Shown one piece after another: positions 35,355-47,359 of a DNA stretch of 64,000 nt. Numbering within the stretch: position 1 is the first letter of the stretch; each line of letters starts with the position of its first letter. Origin of the DNA: Physcomitrium patens (lineage: Eukaryota; Streptophyta; Bryopsida; Funariales; Funariaceae); the NCBI RefSeq assembly GCF_000002425.4, contig NC_037267.1:4035891-4099890 (forward strand). Direction: 5' to 3'. A program made the position numbers and the translations under genes. Under the pieces are notes generated by a model, which made no database searches, had not been told where the DNA came from, and worked only from the letters and a program-made list of their open reading frames with translations.

Positions 35355-35518
35355 GTCTGGATTGTTCCGACACCCGCACTTTCCAGACCCCTCTGGGCCA
35401 TCCATTCCCATGCCCGTGCCCTGCCACCGTGGCAGTCGGATGGCGTCCCATGGCCGTGGACTTTCACACTGGGTGTCGTTATCGGTTTTGAATCAACACA
35501 AATGTCGTGCGTTGAAAT

Positions 35519-35558
35519 TCCTTTACTTTAAAGCCCGTCAGCATTTAAAGTAAAAAGG
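35519..35558. repeat. Inverted repeat (stem-loop) at the edge of the HSP90 promoter
   Basis: CCTTTACTTTAAA and TTTAAAGTAAAAAGG are near-perfect inverted arms around an 11-nt spacer gcccgtcagca. The arms also give TTTAAA words that could act as weak TATA elements for the minus strand. Function unknown. Confidence 0.6.
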
Positions 35559-35560
35559 TT

Positions 35561-36269
35561 GATGCTAATTCTTTTGTCGGTTTTCAGTTGTCCATAATGG
35601 TGTATTTTAAAAATCGAATTGAAACACAGTAACTTTAGTTGATGTAGTATTTACACTTAATTAATGAATTTGTTATTCTCTTTAACAATTGAGATAGTTC
35701 TATGTAGTGAAAATTATTTATTTCATTTTTAAAATACTTAGTTTTAATTTTCTGTTATGTAATTGTGTAGCACATTTCAACAACTTTTTCATACTGGACA
35801 GTTATCTATTCTTTGAATTTTATCTATTTATATCCATTTTATTATAAATTTTGATAAAATGTTGAGAAAATTATTTAAAATTTAGCCTTTAATGAATAAA
35901 AATATCATACTATATATATATATATATATATATATAGTATGATGTGTATTTTGAAAGATTTCTTATGATAAGATCAATTTTCTTTAAAATCTTACACAAT
36001 ATTTGGTAAGTCCATGTAAAAAGTTCTACAACATATGTTTTTTTTAATACTATATCTCTTTACATTAAAATAACTACTATCAATATTACCTCAAGCTTAA
36101 ATATAATGATATCTACATGATATCTTTTTATTTTTTATTTTTTATTGATAATATAAATCATACAATTTACATGAATGGACGTTGATTATTTCCATTGATT
36201 TCTTTAGATTAATATAGATGATATAGTATTTTGAATAAAATTTTAATTATTTTTATAATATATTTTTAA
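35561..36269. other. AT-rich intergenic spacer with (TA)n palindrome
   Basis: No gene seen. At about 35905-35943 a (TA)n tract is flanked by mirrored arms, tcatac on the left and gtatga on the right, making a perfect palindrome of roughly 39 bp. Confidence 0.6.
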
Positions 36270-38781
36270 TCATACTACCATGTTAACATAACAATAACGA
36301 TTGATGAAAGAAAAAAATGAGCTGTAATTACTTTGGCTTGAAACGTTTTCTAAATCATTCTGAGAGCCATCGAAGCTTCGGCCGTAATCTTCATTGAATT
36401 GCAAGCCTTGGCTTTCAATCAAAGCATTATCATGAGATGCCTGCAATTTGCAAATCTACGATAGATTTCTATTATCAAAACATTCATAAGGATTGGATTT
36501 TGATAATTTCATGATAAAACTCTTATATTTATATTATAATTTTAAAACGGAGGAAAAGAAATAAACAGAGAGTTAAGAAGCGACCCCTAGGGGGAAAACA
36601 AAACAAAATTATTAATTGCATGTTTACTTGACTTTAGTTTTCATCTCTTTTGAAATGTCAATACAAACTTTGCATCTACTTGTACATGAAGACTGTTCTA
36701 TTTATCAATACCAATATGTTAAAGTTTTATAATGAAAAGTCTTGATTTATATCACATAAGAAGTTGATTTCCAAACATGGTTGTTTATTCATTTTAAAAT
36801 GCATATTTTGCAAAAAAACCTACAGTTTTGTAAGCAGTATATACAACCATAAAATATTGATTGTTAGCTCCAAATTGTTTATTAAAACAGATCTGCCTAT
36901 TGAAAGGTATGCAGGTGACATCTAAATTTTATCTTTAAAAAGATAATTTGTGCCAATTTTATTGAATGTTTTTGAAACATGCCAACAACTATCTTACTTC
37001 TATCCAAAGAAGTAAGATAGTTATTGTTACATTTTTGTTACAATCATTTTAAATATACAACACTAATTTTCATCCCCTAATCATTATGTTGATATATTTA
37101 ACATCCATTCCTGTAAAAAAACCCCACAAATGTTTAGAAAATATGATGTACTTTCTTAAGAAAAAAAGCACTTAGAAATTACAACATAGTTTTAAGTTGA
37201 TTTAATCTATATTAAAGAATCATGTCTATGAAAAAACAAATGAACATGAAAATAGTGGCTTGCTATTCTCTTCGATTGGATTCTCTTAAATCCTCTACCT
37301 AACAAATGTTATTCAAATTTTCTCAACAATATATCAAAGGTCCAATCATTTTACAATATGTATATTTGATTTTTTGTAGAAAAAGTAATGAAGGCATTGC
37401 TTCTTGTAAAAAAATAAAAAGATGACCTGTTAGTCTTAGTATGTTTATTCTATTAAAATATATTTGAAATGCTTAAAAAGGAAAGTTCATACAGCTTCAT
37501 TTTTATTCACTTTTCACTTTAAAAAAATATTGGAATAAAGAAGCATTACCTCATCATCTTCCGCACAACGGCGGCTTAAACGTCGGCAGCGGCGAAAAGC
37601 CAACGCAGCGGCGACGCTAGATGCCGCAGCTGCCGCAACCAGCAGCACAAGCTTCTTCCTCGCAGGTGCTGGCGATGGCGATCTCGACCTTGGGATAGAA
37701 TGGTGAGAAGATGCGACGGAAGCTTGCTCAATTTTGCGCCCACTTGAAGGAATCAATGACAGAGGAAACGGTGTTGTGCGCAACGGCAATGGATTTCTCT
37801 CGCTTGCTACTCCCGCTTGACCCTTCAGAGGCTTAACACGGTCGAGCATGTGCTTTGCTTCCAAGGCATTCCTTGAACAAATGTCTGGAATTGAGCGATG
37901 ATTCCTCTTCGACCAGTTAGGTGTTCCATCTCACATGAGTTCCATTTGAAGACAGTACCCGAAAACGAAGACGAAGAAGAAGTGGTGGTGTTGCGGGGAT
38001 TTGAAGGGTAGAGGGATATATACCCATGGGTGATAAACGGGTGTAGCGGAGTACTAGACAAATTTCTCCAGCGAAGTCGCCGTCAGCGGCGAGGATGCTC
38101 ACCCACTGGACATGGGTTCCGACGTCCACAACTTCTCGAAGAGAGACGATGGCCTTGCCCCTCAACTTTCCGCCAGTGGGGAACCTGGCTTCATAGAGAG
38201 ATACCTAACAGCACACATGGGAGGGATCCTTCACTGGAGTAGTGACGATGCTTGCAGATGCAACAATGGCAATCAAAGCGGACCCTATAACGCCGTCGCA
38301 GCAATAACCGACAAATAATGACGTTGACGGCATAACTACAGACCTCCGATGAACAATCTCATTCTTTCTCTCACACTCTCGATCGCTCGGTTTTCTCGCG
38401 CGCTCAACACACACTGCCTAAGAACTCTTCGTCTAATAAACAGGATAATGCGAGTGTGTAGAAATGGTGGGGCCTCGGGGTAACTGACCACCACGGAGGA
38501 ATCCTCGGAGCACACCCCGAACTTGAACTCCGCCAGCCAGTCTGGATTGAGATTGTTGTTGGATGTCAGCGTGCAAACCTGACAAACGAAACCCACGGCA
38601 GCCGATTAGGGTTGAAGAATCCGCAAAGCAGAATCCAACCCAACGCAACCCAATGCGATGGTACCTGCTGGTCATGGATCTGCAGCAGCACGAAGGCGTG
38701 GAGGGGGGCGCCGGGATGGCGGGGAACCAGGTTCCTGCCCTCCACGACGCACACCTGCAGGCTCCCCGCGCCGCTCTCCAT
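36270..38781 (-). CDS. C2-domain protein with C-terminal membrane anchor, 5 exons proposed
   Basis: Proposed minus-strand exons are 38781-38665, 38578-38489, 38204-38024, 37884-37550 and 36440-36270. All introns are GT-AG and phases fit (0, 0, 1, 0), giving 297 residues. A single C2 domain spans about 5-125: GSLQVCVVEGRNLV, HAFVLLQIHDQQ, LNPDWLAEFKF, VVVSLYEARF, LRGKAIVSLREVV and GEICLVLRYTR. The Asp ligands of the Ca-binding loops are mostly missing (RHPGAPLH in loop 1, LYEAR in place of VYDxD), so calcium-independent lipid or protein binding is likely. A Pro/Ser linker leads to a hydrophobic segment at about 207-226 (KLVLLVAAAAASSVAAALAF) followed by an Arg-rich stop-transfer. The last exon adds an acidic Asn/Ser-rich tail and is the least certain; translation could instead run to a stop at 37514. 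It resembles C2-plus-anchor proteins of the SRC2 type in layout only. Confidence 0.7.
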
Positions 38782-40091
38782 GCCCCGCCGCAGCTCGCCC
38801 TGCCGCGCTCCGCCGCTAGTCGTCACTGGCACTTTTGATAATACACACACCTCTCTTTCTATCTCGATGTCTCAATCCAACACATACCCCGCTTGTTTTC
38901 TTGAAAACCCCAAAATGCAAGTTTGACGTTTAGAACCAGGTTTTCGTTAACTTTGGTGTAGATTAGCAAAGATCGTTCTTATGAATCACAAGAAAAATTT
39001 GTGATTGGTAAATGAGAAATATATGTAAGAATGCAAAATATAAAATGTACAACTGGTATTGAGTGTAAAAATGTGTTTGGAACTCTACCATGATTGATAA
39101 TGTGTGTATGATATTAAAAGGCATTTTTTGGTACATGGCAAGTTGTAGTCACAACTTATGGCTGTAACTGAATGTCTTGTTTTGTGTTTTTGTGTGTTGA
39201 ACTAAAGATTTTGTTGTTTACATTTGAAGTGTGTATGGTGATTTTTTTTTGATGCGATTTGTGATTTCAATGATGTCATGTAATTGTGTTTTTATTTTCT
39301 CACGGTTTTTTTAATTAGATTTTATTTTAAAGATTTTAAATATAGATTATAGCATATCTATGTTTGATAAAACTTAACTGAATCATTTCTCCTTTATGAT
39401 TTTTGTTAAATTGATTTATTAATATAAACAGAATTGGTTTATTATAAGTGATACAATTATAATTTCTTATATATACAAGATCAATTTCATGCCAGAATTG
39501 AATAAGATACTTGAAGAGACACTTTGATTAGGTATAATTTTTTCACCTTTATATATATATATATATCAAAATATAAAAGAATTATATGAAAATATAAATT
39601 CTATCTTGAATAATTTTTTGAATCAAGAAATATATTATGTTATTAATTATATTTTATAAAAGAATTAATAAACGTTTTTGAAAAAAAATCAAAATACTAT
39701 TAGATAATATCAAGATATTTAGGAATTCAAAAGAGGGTTTGACAATTGATATTAAAGATTTTATAAATAAATAAATAAATAAATAAATAATTATAATTTA
39801 ACATTCATATAAAAAATATGATTATTAAATAAGTTATTTAAAATTCTACATTTAAATATATAATAAAATACTAAAATATCAAGTTAATTTTTTCAAAAAA
39901 TATTGATATATATATTTTAAATTATTACTCTTATTTTTAAAATATATAAAATTTATATAATAATTTAATGATATATACAAAAAATACTTATTATATTATT
40001 ATATTATACTAAATTAAAATAATATAAACTAAATTTTATAAAAATTAAAATTTTAAAAAGATTTAAATGTATATAAAATTGTGTTGTTATA

Positions 40092-40141
<50 letters not shown>

Positions 40142-40244
40142 TATATTCAATGCATTGATAGAAAGAAATGTAATATCAAAACTATATCTTATCTTCTAAT
40201 ACATTGTCATGAACATATATATTTATTTAAATTAAAATAATTAG
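38782..40244. other. C2 gene promoter side, then AT-rich spacer
   Basis: 38782 to about 38930 is GC-richer and probably contains the leader of the C2 gene. The rest is AT-rich without genes. It contains (TA)n at about 39550-39567, (AAAT)n at about 39763-39790 and a 40-bp (TA)n at about 40098-40137. Confidence 0.55.
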
Positions 40245-40779
40245 TGTCAAGGATATGAATTTCAAAGAAAGAAAACTTAATATACTCTTATGTTACTTGA
40301 AAAGATTAAAAATCACTCAAAGATGGTAATATATTGAATTAAAATGGCTATTGCCAAAAACAAGAAGACTTGAAAGTCTTGAAATAAGACTAAAGACTAA
40401 GAAGGTATTGAAAAGAATGAAGAAGGCTTCACTCTTGCATTTATACATATTGTCTAAATAGGAGCTACATGGCAATGTTTTATAGGACCTCTAACATGTG
40501 TTGATTTTGTAAGATATATATTTTAACTTACAAAGTAAGTTTTTTACATATGTGCTACATAGTTAACTTGTTCGATAAGCTACCAATATGTGTGACATGT
40601 GATTAACTTGTCAACTAAGTTTCAACCTACTAATCAACTACAAACATGTGTAAAATCAAATCACATCTATAAAGCTTCTGGGAAGCTTTTCTAAAAGATA
40701 TTAAAAAACTAATCAATTTTTATTTACTTCTATCTAATTATATAAGTAATTATTAAAATAAATACGTATATCTGTGACA
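40245..40779 (-). repeat. 3' LTR of element F
   Basis: Starts TGTCA and ends TGACA when read on the plus strand (inverted termini). It aligns over its length with 44333-44870 and, reverse-complemented, with the solo LTR 20267-20805. In sense orientation it is preceded by a purine tract, as a 3' LTR should be. Confidence 0.85.
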
Positions 40780-40793
40780 TTACCTCTTTTTCT
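40780..40793 (-). promoter_or_regulatory. Polypurine tract of element F
   Basis: The minus strand reads AGAAAAAGAGGTAA immediately before the LTR start TGTCACAG. Such a tract primes plus-strand DNA synthesis in LTR retrotransposons. Confidence 0.7.
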
Positions 40794-41692
40794 AGAAACA
40801 AGTTCCATGAAGAATAGTCATCATCTTTTATGGATCTTGCTATTCTTTATTTTGGTTTTAATAGATGCCATCAATGAAAATCTTTAACTTTCTTTACTGC
40901 ATTAGTAAGGTTTTTTGTTGGCTCCCATGTATATTTACTTTTATCATATCTATGTCAATGTACAAGATATTCTAATCTATTTTGGCACGACTTTGAATCT
41001 AAGACTTCTTCAACGTCAAACTATTAGTTATTATCCACTTCTATAGAAAGAGGTGGTATTTGTCTTCTTATTAAGATATTTATTATCTAATATGGCTTAA
41101 AAAATAATACATGGAATACATGATGGATCTTTATAGACTTTCATAGATGTAATTGATAAATAATAAAATTGACTTATTCACAAATAAGAAAAGGTCTAGT
41201 CTTCAATAATCCAATTTGTCACAAAAATAAGTAGTCTTGATATTATAACAAAGTAATCATACTTTATCATCCATGTTGAATTGTGGTTATTCCTTACAAT
41301 AATTATCTAAGTTAATCTTTTGTCATTCTTGAACTTTTTTTAATTGTGCCTTCACTGTTACATGTAATTCTAACAAAAAAAAATTCAAATCTTTTACTAT
41401 AGGATTATCAACTTTTGAAAAGTCAAAAATATAAAGTCTTAGATGATAACCATAATTGACAAAAAGGTGTTTTTTGAGAAGTAGAATGTATCAAATTATT
41501 ATATACAAATTCTGCCAATGACAAAAGAATTGTTCAATTATCTTCATGATAGTTGATAGTACACTTTAAATACTATTCTAAAATTTAATTCATCCATTTT
41601 GTTTATCCATCAATTTAAGAATGAAAGGCCAAAGAAAAATTTATATCCACTTTCAAAATTTTAAACAAGATTTTTTAAAATCTTGATATAAA

Positions 41693-42293
41693 TTATATTC
41701 TTCTATTTGATATAATATCTTTTGATAATCCAGGATAGCAACAGATATTGTTAAGAAAAAACTTAGGTGATTCTTCATCTAAAATAGATTTTATACATGA
41801 TATAAAATGTGCCATTTTAGTGAAGTAATTGGCAATCTCAAATATAGAGTCATATGAACTTGAACTTGGAAGATTTGTAATAAAATCCATAAAAGTAGAA
41901 GACTATAATTATTCTGGTATAGGCAATGGTTGAAGAAGTCCATAAAATTAATGATGAAGAGTTTTTAATCTTGAACAAATGTCACATGACTCTACAAAGT
42001 CTTTCACAACCTTCCACATTTACTTCCACTAAAAATCTTTAAATATAAGCTCTAAAATTTTGTTGTATTCAAAATGTCTTGCTATTAGAAAGTTGTGACA
42101 TATTTAAAAAAACACATAAACATGCTTCTTTTTTTGGAACATATATGCAATCTTTGAAATAGATTATATTGTTCTTGAACTCAAAATTAGAAGTATTATG
42201 AAACTTAAAAGAAATATTCTTGATATCATCAAAAAGAAGATCAAAAGACATGCTTGATTGAATTTGCTTAATAAAGATTGAATCAATAATCAA
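41693..42293 (-). pseudogene. Integrase of element F (broken)
   Basis: 42293-42069 carries the zinc-region lead-in, with YVPKKEACLCVFLNMSQLSN resembling WVP....R..IL...HDS. 41890-41693 gives MDFITNLPSSSSYDSIF, YFTKMAHFISC and a GLSKDIISNR block, the start of the core with its first catalytic Asp (MDFI). The second Asp position (ISNR) reads Asn instead of the usual ISDR. It is truncated after this point. Confidence 0.85.
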
Positions 42294-42539
42294 TATTGAT
42301 TTTATTGCTTAAAGGTAAAATTACTTAGGCTTCAATACGACTATTCTTTATTGATCAAAAGCTATATTTTTTTTCTTTTGGTACAAAATAAGAATGCTTA
42401 AAAAGTATATCTAATATACCTTATTATTTTTTAAGTCAATATGTGATTGTAAAATCAAACCCTGATAATAATACGCTCCAACAAGTATGGTGATAATTCA
42501 ATACTTATATTGATATGAAATATTGAAGGTTCTTGTGAT

Positions 42540-42700
42540 TAATATATATCATGACTTGAATAAAAGTTCTTTTTAAATAATAATACCATTCTTGAAAAGA
42601 ATCCATAATTATAAGAAATTCTTTATTAAGGATTTCATAATTGATATCTACTACTAAAAAATTCTTGGAATAAAAATCTATTAGATGAAATTTATCATTT
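42540..42700 (-). pseudogene. RNase H fragment of element F
   Basis: The minus-strand reading contains HLIDFYSKNF, VDINYEILNKEFLIIMDSFKN, matching the H..AFYSRK.....NYEIHDKELLAI..AF. block. It starts almost directly after protease. Confidence 0.75.
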
Positions 42701-42759
42701 GCTTCTATTTGTGATAATATTTTAGTTAAAAAAAATTAAAATTATAAAAAATCTAATTT

Positions 42760-43140
42760 ATCTAAGGATTATATTTTTTTAACCATAAAAATTCTAAAAT
42801 AATCAAATTAGAAGGAGATCTTATTACATTAAATATTATTACGCTATTATAATCTATAATTGATACATCTAAAGAAAAAATTTTATATGTAATATTTTTA
42901 GAAGATAATAAACAACCATCTTTGACTTCTACATGTATGGATTTAGTTTCCTTGATTAAAGATATTTCTTATTTTTTAATAAAGTCTTTCTTTATAAAAT
43001 ACATTAAGGCTCATGAATCTAATAAGGTAAAGATTTTATGATTTTTAGGTCCTAAATATACATCTATTATAAAATAAGATGAAAGATCTAAAGAAAGAAT
43101 AAGACCTTTATTAGGTGTTGCATATGATTTCAACCACATG
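42760..43140 (-). pseudogene. Protease of element F
   Basis: Minus-strand translation gives TLLDS followed by a stop, then a stretch close to the chromovirus protease, a FNVIRSPSNLIILEFLWL block and KKYNP. The active-site Asp-Ser is kept but the Gly codon position is a stop. Confidence 0.75.
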
Positions 43141-43906
43141 GTCTATATTATAATTGAAGAAACTTATTTTTTGATACATTGTCTTCCTTGGCAACCATAC
43201 TCCTCATTTTGTGATTGTGTTACTTCTTTGAATAATATTGAGTAGTATATTTCGCTTCTCTACAATATAAATAGAAATCTTTTTGATAATATTGATTTTT
43301 TTTTTCAATAAGAGATTTAAAACATATTATATTAATTTGTATTAGTTCCAACTTTCATAAAAAGATTTTTGAAAGCTTAGGAGTTGCTATCACTACTTTA
43401 TTTATATATCTTTGACTAAATCTTTATTCTTGAAGGCTTTCAAATGATCAATTATTGCATGCAATGGCTTAAGAAATAAATCATTCCAAAGAATCTACTT
43501 TTAGTATTTTTAATAATAATTTTTTTATATTATCTTTCAATCCATATCAAAATTGATTGATAAGGGCTTTGTCATTCTAATCCATATTGTAAGTAAGTTT
43601 GGTTTTTACTATTCTTTTTCAATCACTTTTTTTTAAATGTAGCCGTAAATACTTTTAAGAATAAATTCAAATTGTAAAAGAATTGTGAATCTTTTTCTAT
43701 CAAAGGTACACATTAATAGAAAACACTTTCAAATTGAAATGCACCAATAAATTTAACTTAAGTAAATCTATTAAGGTATTGAAAAGCATGCAAGATTAAA
43801 TAGAGCTTTATTGATATAGAAATATTTAAAATTTTAATCTTCTTCCATCTAACTTCTTGGGCATACTAATCCTTGTCTCTTTTATATTTATAGAAGTAAG
43901 ATTTCT

Positions 43907-44161
43907 TTAATTTGGTTGTGAGGTTGATCTACGTAATTCCTTCAAATATACAATATCTTCATGTAGACTGTGGACTTCTTCCATAGGTATAGGAATAGTG
44001 CTTCCATGATTGATGTTAATGATGCATGAAATTTCTACTTTAAGAATGTTGATAAGCTCATGAAGATTTTCAATAGTTGCAAATCTATTCTCACTTCTGT
44101 CAAGTGTAGCATCTATGATTTTTCCTTCTATTTCAAAAAATTTAATAAATCCACAAGTCAA
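43907..44161 (-). pseudogene. Possible gag N-terminus of element F
   Basis: An 84-codon minus-strand segment with Ile/Glu-rich helices (ATIENLHELINILKVEIS). Its position, shortly after the 5' LTR, fits the start of gag. Sequence alone would not identify it. Confidence 0.35.
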
Positions 44162-44332
44162 ATAAAAATTTCTACAAAGAAAGGTGATTCACTCTCTTTA
44201 TTAAAAAATCAATGTTAAAAAACTAAATTATTTTTTTAAAAGTAGAAAATTTGTAATCTTTAAAATATAATAATAAAAGTGGAATAATTCACTCACTTTG
44301 AAAAAAATAAGAATAATGAGTTAGTATTCTAA

Positions 44333-44870
44333 TTAAACTATTAAAGACATGAATCTTAAAAAAAGAAAACTAAATATATTTTTTTGTCACTCAAAAAGAT
44401 TAAAAAATCACTCAAAGATAGTAATATATTGAATTAAAATGGCTATTACTAAAGACAAGAAGATTAGAAAGTCTGGAAATAAGATTAAAGACTCAAAAAA
44501 TATTGATAAGAATAAAGAATGTTTCACTCTTGCTTTCGTATATACTATCTAGGTAGGAAATATGTAGCAATGTTCTATAGGACCTCTAATACATGTTGAC
44601 TATGTAAAACACATATCTTAACTTGTAAGGTAAGTTTTTTATATGTCGGCCATATAATTAACTTATTGTATAAGCTATCAACACGTGTGAAATGTGGTAA
44701 ATTTTTTGACCAAGTTTCAACCTACTAATCAACTACAAACATGTATATAGAAAAAAATACATTTATGAAGCTTTTAGAAAGCTTTTTTAGAAGATATTAT
44801 GAAATTAATCTATTTTTATATATTTCTATCTAATTATATAGATAATTATTAGAATAATAAAAAAAAATAT
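44333..44870 (-). repeat. 5' LTR of element F
   Basis: Aligns with 40245-40779. Shared blocks include aaaatcactcaaaga, gtaatatattgaattaaaatggctatt, taggacctctaa and ttcaacctactaatcaactacaaacatgt, in that order. The outer end near 44860-44880 has decayed into A/T runs and meets the LTR of element E head-to-head. Confidence 0.8.
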
Positions 44871-45108
44871 ATATTTATATTTATAAAAATTAGATAGAAA
44901 TAAGGAGATATAAATATATTTAATGATATCTTATATAAAAACTTTTTAGAAGCTTTAAAGATGTAAATTTGACTTTATACAAGTTTATAAGTGATTGATA
45001 GATTGAAAACTTAGAAAATAAGTTAGTTATGTATTAAAAATGTTAGTGACTTATAATACAAGTTGGCCATATGGTGCACATAAAAAATTTATCTCACAAG
45101 TTAGATAC
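44871..45108 (+). repeat. LTR of element E, left part
   Basis: Aligns with the first half of the solo LTR 20267-20805: actttttagaagcttta, gactttatacaagttta / gactttacatgtgttt, gtgattgatagattgaaaactt and cacaagttagata. It stops abruptly at 45108, and the remaining half resumes at 47360. Confidence 0.75.
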
Positions 45109-47359
45109 TGTGAGCTTTCAATTATGCTCTAAAATTTAAATTTTTGTTATTTCATTATTTTATGATAATTAAACATTTTAAATTAGGATTTATATGAATA
45201 AAATTTAGTTTCATAGAATTTTTAGGATTGCAACCTTTGATGGTATAAAGCATAGTCTAATTCCTTAAGTTAGGTTAATTAGGACCAAAGTGATAAAAAT
45301 TAGAAAATTAAAATTACAACTTAGTTAGTTTTAATAATTTAGAAGTTATTAGTTATTACTATGAGATTTGATTAAAAGCTTATGAATTCACCTAAAATCA
45401 TTTAATATGATTTAGAGTAAGTTAGAATTACAATTTTCTAAAAGATCTAGTGAAGTTTAGCATTGGCAGTTTTAAGATTTCCTCCAAATTCAACAAATTC
45501 AAGCAACATAGTTATTCTTCTAATTAATAGAAGTCTTTTTAATGAAATGGTGGCACCGGATTTATCCCATAGAGTGAGGAAAACAAGATCAGCACCCTGT
45601 CCTTCAAAATACAAGTGGAGCAATGAAATTCTCATTTTGAAGAATTTTACAAGAATTGCCATGATCCTTGTAGATAAAAACTTTCATAAAAATTATAATT
45701 GAGCATGGATTAAGGCATGTGAGTAGTTGATCTTAGCATAAGAAGGTATTATGAAAACAATGGTGAAGTTAGATTTTCCAAAAAGTGCTTTCTTGACTAC
45801 TTACAATAGCCATCAGCCTTAGTAACGAAATAAGCTCTTGGATAAATGAACGTTGTAGATTTATATTAAGAATCTTAGAAATCAAGGGTGGAGATGTGGC
45901 CACCCTCCTAAAAGCCAACACTCAATTGTATAAGAGTAGCTTGGTTCTCCAAGCCCTCTCTCTTCTCTTTTGGTGAAGGGCAAAGTCATGCCAAATTTTA
46001 GCCCTAAATTCTAATTTTAATTTTATTTTTGATTTTTAATCTCATTGTGAACTTTGTAATTATGTGTGCATAGATATTAAGTAGTGAATGATGTTCATTG
46101 GGTTTTAAGACATAGATCATTGTGATAGATAGCTCCTTCGGCCTCCCAAAAATCCCAAGGATTTAAGAGCCTTGGATTTCCTTCAATTAGTCATTCAATT
46201 TTTTGAATTTCAATGTAATTTTTTTTTGTAGTTTTATTTTTTGGTGTTAAATTTCCAACAAGATAAAGTTTGTTTGATTTGGAATAAGAGAAAAAATTTG
46301 GTAGAATTTTGAGTACGTAGGAGACAGTTGCCTTGGTAGTTTAGATTATCCACCTTTGAAAAGGTATTTTTTAATGTCTCTTAACTATATTAGTGTGAGA
46401 TTTTTGGAGTAAGTATATTTTTAAGCTATGCTTTTAATGGTATAAAAATCACTAAATTTTAAGGCGAATTGATTTTTTGGTTAATTTCCAAAAAGAAGAA
46501 GGTTGCTTGCCATAGCAATCTTAGTCACTTAAATTTGAAGGAGTGTTTTTTGTAGCTTATGTATTGGATTGAATTTAAATTTATTGGAGCAAAAGTGCTT
46601 TTAAGTTAAATTTGCAATAAACTAAAAAGCATTCAATTTGGATCTAATCACGATTTTTTACATATCTTGGAGTAGAAAGGATTTGTTGCTTTCAATTCTT
46701 TAGCGTTATCAAGGTACCTTCACTTTTATCTCTCTTTAGTCCCACTTTTACTTTTATTTTTATAATAATTTATAATTTTTATATTCCAAATTTAGATTTT
46801 TAATTTTAATTTTATACCATTAATCTTCTCTTTTTTATTTTAACTTTAAATCTTTAATCTTCTCTCTTTTACTTTAATTTTAACTTCTAATATTTAAATC
46901 TTTTTTCTTTCATTTTTAACTTTTATTTTTAATTTAAACTTTAAGCTTTTTACTTTTACTATGGATTAATGGTAATAACTTGATTAATTATTTTTATCAA
47001 TATTTATTTAAGGAATAATAATATATAAATTTTAATTAATTAATTATATATTCATTTTGATTAATTATACTTTTGTAATTATATAAAAATTAGTAGTTAA
47101 GGACCATATAAATGATCTTGAATAAACCATTGAGATTTAAGTGGAGATCATAAAAATAGCCTTGAAAGAATATAGTAAATTTTATTAAATCTTTTTATTC
47201 ATTTTGATAACCATTGCTTAAAAGGCTAATAGTTGATTGTACTACAAACACCAAGATTTAAGTTAACTTATCATTTACAGAATTTGAAGTTCTTCCATTT
47301 TACTTCGTGAACTTGTTGTGTGGCATCAATATCATTGAGTGGTGAAATTTGGGCTCACA
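45109..47359. mobile_element. 2,251-bp TGTGAGC...GCTCACA insertion in the LTR of element E
   Basis: Starts TGTGAGC and ends TTTGGGCTCACA, the same termini as the insertion at 8187-10052. Flanks are GATAC (45104-45108) and GGTAT (47360-47364), each one change away from GATAT, which is what the uninterrupted solo LTR shows here (aagatatgtg); this is a decayed 5-bp target duplication. No transposon protein is visible. Two overlapping open frames at 45447-45702 are short and on opposite strands. It is likely a solo LTR of a large element. Confidence 0.75.

Larger units (their letters stand above)
34977..35560 (-). promoter_or_regulatory. HSP90 leader and promoter
   Basis: GC-richer non-repeat sequence upstream of the HSP90 ATG. 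A possible leader-intron acceptor (tatctgcag on the minus strand) lies at about 35237-35245. No clear TATA box lies close to the ATG, which fits a spliced leader with the transcription start further up. The promoter spacer then changes to AT-rich DNA above 35560. Confidence 0.5.
40245..44870 (-). mobile_element. Ty3/gypsy element F, both LTRs present, RT missing
   Basis: LTRs of about 535 bp flank a minus-strand interior of 3.5 kb. The sense order is 5' LTR (about 44870-44333), leader, gag remnants (about 44160-43200), protease (about 43140-42760), RNase H (about 42700-42540), integrase (about 42290-41690), polypurine tract and 3' LTR. Protease passes directly into RNase H; no RT block (VDYR, MPFGL, YLDD) is found between them. 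Such a copy can only have moved, if at all, with help from a complete relative. Confidence 0.8.

Noticed and set aside
35226-35411. Minus-strand 61-codon Gly-rich frame upstream of HSP90
   Set aside because: It lies in the promoter/leader, has an acceptor-like signal inside, and shows no domain.
45447-45702. Overlapping open frames on both strands, about 71 and 79 codons
   Set aside because: They lie inside the 2.25-kb LTR-type insert, on opposite strands, without any domain; chance frames.
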